64,000 nucleotides of DNA, taken from contig JBBDJB010000054.1 in assembly GCA_040880125.1 (NCBI GenBank), positions 183,636 to 247,635 on the forward strand, given 5' to 3'. Origin of the DNA: JBBDJB01 sp040880125 (lineage in GTDB: Bacteria; Planctomycetota; Planctomycetia; Pirellulales; JBBDJB01). Shown piece after piece: positions 61,780-64,000 of the stretch (the stretch's first letter is position 1; every line of letters begins with the position of its first letter). Made by a program: the position numbers and the translations under genes. The notes beneath the pieces were generated by a model. That model was given only the letters and a program-made list of their open reading frames with translations. It was not told where the DNA came from and made no database searches.

Positions 61780-63153
61780 ATGCTTCCCACCGATGCGACG
61801 CCTGTGCCCTCCCGCGAGGAGCTTCTCCGCTGGGACCGCGAGATCGTCTGGCATGCCTTCACGCAAATGGCCGGCTATGAGCCGCTGATCTTCACCGGCG
61901 GCCAGGGCTGTATGCTTACCGATCTGAACGGCCGCCAGTATCTGGACGGCGTCAGCAGCCTGTGGTGCAATGTGCACGGGCATCGCCATCCGCGGATCGA
62001 CGCTGCGATCCGCCGGCAGCTCGACCAAGTGGCCCACGTCACATCGCTGGGTGCCTCGAATCCAACGACGATCGCGCTAGCCAAGCGGCTCACCGAGCTG
62101 GCTCCGTCGCCGCTTTCGCACGTGTTCTTTTCCAGCGACGGCTCGTCGGCGGTCGAAGTCGCCCTGAAGATGGCCTTCCAATACTGGCAGCAGCGCCAGG
62201 ACCCGCGGCCGAGCAAGACCAAGTACGTGGCGCTGGGCGGCGCCTATCACGGTGATACGCTGGGCAGCGTCAGCGTGGGCGGGGTCGAGCGCTTTCACGA
62301 GATGTTCCGGCCGCTGCTGTTCGACGTCCTGCGGCTGCCGGAGCCCGACCGGCGCCGCGGCGCAAACGAAGAGGCGGCTTTGCAAATATGTCTGGCAGAG
62401 GCGGAACAAATGCTCGCCGAGCGGCACGATGAGATCGCCGCTCTGGTGATCGAGCCGCTGGTGCAGTGCGCCGCCGGCATGGTCATGCACCCCCGCGGCT
62501 ACCTGCGCGGCATGCGCGAGCTGACGCAACGATACGATGTCCTGCTGATCGCCGACGAAGTGGCGGTGGGCATGGGCCGCACCGGCACGTTGTTCGCCTG
62601 CCAGCAAGAACAGGTCGCCCCGGACTTTCTCTGCCTGGGCAAGGGGCTCACCGGAGGATATCTGCCTGTCGCTGCCACGCTGACAACCGACACCGTGTGG
62701 CAGGCGTTTCTCGGTGAGTACGCCGAGTCGAAGACCTTCTTTCACGGCCACACTTACGGCGGCAATCCGCTCGGCTGTGCCGCGGCATTGGCCACGCTGG
62801 ATGTGTTCGACGAGGAGCAGACGCTCGCCCGAATGCCAGACAAGATCGAGCAGCTCGAGCGGCGCTTGGCCGACATGGCCGAGCATCCGCACGTGGGCGA
62901 CGTCCGCCAGCGGGGACTCATCGGCGCGGTCGAACTGGTGAAGGATCGCCGCACGGGCGAGCCCTTCCCTTGGCAGGAGCAGCGGGGGGCCCGCGTGTGC
63001 GATTTCGCCCGATCGCAAGGCGTCTGGATTCGGCCGCTGGGTAACGTGGTGGTGATGATGCCGCCCTTGTGCATTTCGGCCGACCAGATCGATCGGCTCA
63101 CCGCCGCGGTCGCCGGAGGTATCGACGCGGCCACGGCCGATCTCGGGGTATAG
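61780..63153 (+). CDS. bioA: Adenosylmethionine-8-amino-7-oxononanoate aminotransferase
   Basis: 457-aa PLP aminotransferase of biotin synthesis that makes 7,8-diaminopelargonate using SAM as amino donor. WHAFTQMAGYEPL at the N-terminus is a BioA hallmark. The PLP lysine lies in CLGKGLTGGYLP (Lys288), with GGAYHGDTLGSVSVGG and LLIADEVAVGMGRTGTLFA before it. The ATG at 61780 is preferred over the longer open frame from 61663, which runs through a repeat. bioD lies far upstream in the window. Confidence 0.94.
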   Translation: MLPTDATPVPSREELLRWDREIVWHAFTQMAGYEPLIFTGGQGCMLTDLNGRQYLDGVSSLWCNVHGHRHPRIDAAIRRQLDQVAHVTSLGASNPTTIALAKRLTELAPSPLSHVFFSSDGSSAVEVALKMAFQYWQQRQDPRPSKTKYVALGGAYHGDTLGSVSVGGVERFHEMFRPLLFDVLRLPEPDRRRGANEEAALQICLAEAEQMLAERHDEIAALVIEPLVQCAAGMVMHPRGYLRGMRELTQRYDVLLIADEVAVGMGRTGTLFACQQEQVAPDFLCLGKGLTGGYLPVAATLTTDTVWQAFLGEYAESKTFFHGHTYGGNPLGCAAALATLDVFDEEQTLARMPDKIEQLERRLADMAEHPHVGDVRQRGLIGAVELVKDRRTGEPFPWQEQRGARVCDFARSQGVWIRPLGNVVVMMPPLCISADQIDRLTAAVAGGIDAATADLGV

Positions 63154-63161
63154 TTGAGGGC

Positions 63162-63890
63162 GTGGTCAACAAGCTCACCTACCTGCTGTTGCAAGTTCGC
63201 AATCCGCAAGATCCGATGCGCCGCCAGGAGGTGGACGCCTTCGCGCGGGCGCTTCACTGCACGCCGCGGCAGATTGAAGTGGTTGACATGTTGACCGATG
63301 CGCCGACGGCCGATCGATTGCGCCGTGTCGACGTGGTGCTCTTGGGCGGCAGCGGTGACTACTCGGCCACCGGCCAAGGTTCTTGGCTGGATCGCACGCT
63401 CGATTCACTCCGCGAGCTGGAGCGGACCGCCAAGCCGACGTTCGCTTCCTGCTGGGGCTTTCAAGCGATGGCCCGGGCACTGGGCGGCGAAGTCGCCCAC
63501 GATCTGCCCCGTGCCGAACTCGGCACCATTGAGCTGTTCCTTACCGACGAAGGCCTCGCCGATCCGGTCTTCGCGCCGCTGGGGCGCACGTTCCGTGGCC
63601 AGGCCGGGCACGAGGACCACGTCGTGCGGATTCCGCCTGGCGCGGTCCTGCTCGCCTCCAGTGCTGCTGTGCAAAATCAGGCCTACCGGCTGCTGGGAAA
63701 GCCGATCTACTGCACGCAGTTTCATCCGGAGCTCAACCGCAACGATCTGCTCGGCCGGCTGCGGGCGTATCCCCGCTACGTCGAACGGATCGCCGGCATC
63801 TCGTTCGAAGAGTTTGGCGAGCGCTGCGAGGACACGCCCCAGACCGAGGCCTTGCTGCGCCGCTTTGTCCGGCAGACGTTCGGCGAGTGA
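63162..63890 (+). CDS. Class I glutamine amidotransferase-like protein
   Basis: 242 aa of GuaA-N/GATase type. The nucleophilic cysteine is in FASCWGFQAMARALGG, the histidine and glutamate in CTQFHPELNRNDL. The protein stands alone without a synthetase domain, so it belongs to the stand-alone GATase1 group (YfeJ-like or gamma-glutamyl type) of mostly unknown substrate. The GTG at 63162 starts 8 bp after the bioA stop and its ribosome binding site is too close, so the start is uncertain. The last 45 residues after HPEL are helical. Confidence 0.82.
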   Translation: MVNKLTYLLLQVRNPQDPMRRQEVDAFARALHCTPRQIEVVDMLTDAPTADRLRRVDVVLLGGSGDYSATGQGSWLDRTLDSLRELERTAKPTFASCWGFQAMARALGGEVAHDLPRAELGTIELFLTDEGLADPVFAPLGRTFRGQAGHEDHVVRIPPGAVLLASSAAVQNQAYRLLGKPIYCTQFHPELNRNDLLGRLRAYPRYVERIAGISFEEFGERCEDTPQTEALLRRFVRQTFGE

Positions 63891-63918
63891 TTGACTCGAC
63901 CCGCACATCACCAGCTAG

Positions 63919-63943
63919 GTGGCACAGAAATTCCTGTCTGTGC
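63919..63943. repeat. Family B hairpin repeat
   Basis: GTGGCACAGAAA-TTCC-TGTCTGTGC, one mismatch to the copy at 19625; it follows the amidotransferase stop by 29 bp. The remaining bases to 64000 hold no clear gene. Confidence 0.85.
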
Positions 63944-64000
63944 AATACCCCCTTGTATCTTCCATTTTCTGTGAGTGTTGGTACCAAATGGATTCAGGCT

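Noticed and set aside
1..64000. tRNA, rRNA and CRISPR arrays
   Set aside because: No T-arm GTTCRANNC pattern in a cloverleaf context, no rRNA-like sequence, and no regularly spaced direct repeats were found; the repeats present are isolated hairpins.

Overview
The window looks like chromosomal DNA from a high-GC member of the Planctomycetes, most likely Pirellulales-like. The grounds are several proteins of types I associate with that phylum: a secreted DUF1080 protein, a long membrane-anchored protein with a Pro/Asp/Ala-rich linker, and small conserved hypotheticals. There is also a class II ribonucleotide reductase, a GatCAB amidotransferase, a short type-3 prolyl-tRNA synthetase, and many short hairpin repeats between genes. 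The placement is inference from protein style; no rRNA or tRNA was seen.

Layout. 1-4.2 kb: end of a glycine dehydrogenase subunit, a LipM-like octanoyl/lipoyl transferase, an FHA protein and an ECF sigma/anti-sigma pair. 4.4-10.8 kb: a bacterial NHEJ locus with two Ku paralogues, a Cys-rich mini-protein, a stand-alone SAP/Rho-N-like mini-protein and an SDR on the minus strand, and ligD (PE-LIG-POL) divergent from them across an 11-bp perfect inverted repeat. 10.9-17 kb: a methyltransferase, a membrane protein, aroE with an unusual substrate loop, a DUF1080 protein, bioD and a thiolase. 17.2-20.7 kb: two 3'-5' exoribonucleases, rnr and yhaM. 21-23.8 kb: proS and dprA. 23.9-26.5 kb: a BsuBI/PstI-family restriction-modification pair. 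26.6-34.8 kb: a LysR regulator divergent from a secreted VHEWGTFT protein, aroB, a rhomboid, nagB, a ParA ATPase and a TPR protein. 35.4-39.8 kb: an HDOD protein and a large anchored protein.

40-43.4 kb is a compact hpf-ptsN-ptsH-ptsI run with a good sigma70-type promoter and no sugar permease, which suggests a regulatory PTS. 43.6-48.2 kb has the DUF2344 protein, RNase E/G and rplU. Between RNase E/G and rplU lies an accessory patch: a two-gene operon (small soluble protein plus two-TM protein), a palindrome matching a GAAC-N4-GTTC LexA-type box directly upstream of a promoter, about 200 nt of nested hairpins with no convincing ORF, and a convergent winged-helix gene. This is my best candidate for something undescribed. 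48.5-52 kb holds nrdJ behind two NrdR-like boxes 32 bp apart, then a CPBP protease. 52.8-63.9 kb holds comEC, a desaturase, rpmB, gatCAB, a SAM hydrolase, bioA and a class I glutamine amidotransferase.

Four families of short inverted repeats fill the gaps: A (CGGCGGG hairpin), B (GTGGCACAGACA hairpin), C (GCTGAATT hairpin) and D (79-93 bp elements ending in GAAAAAGGGGAC-like arms). They are probably non-autonomous and may act as hairpin terminators.
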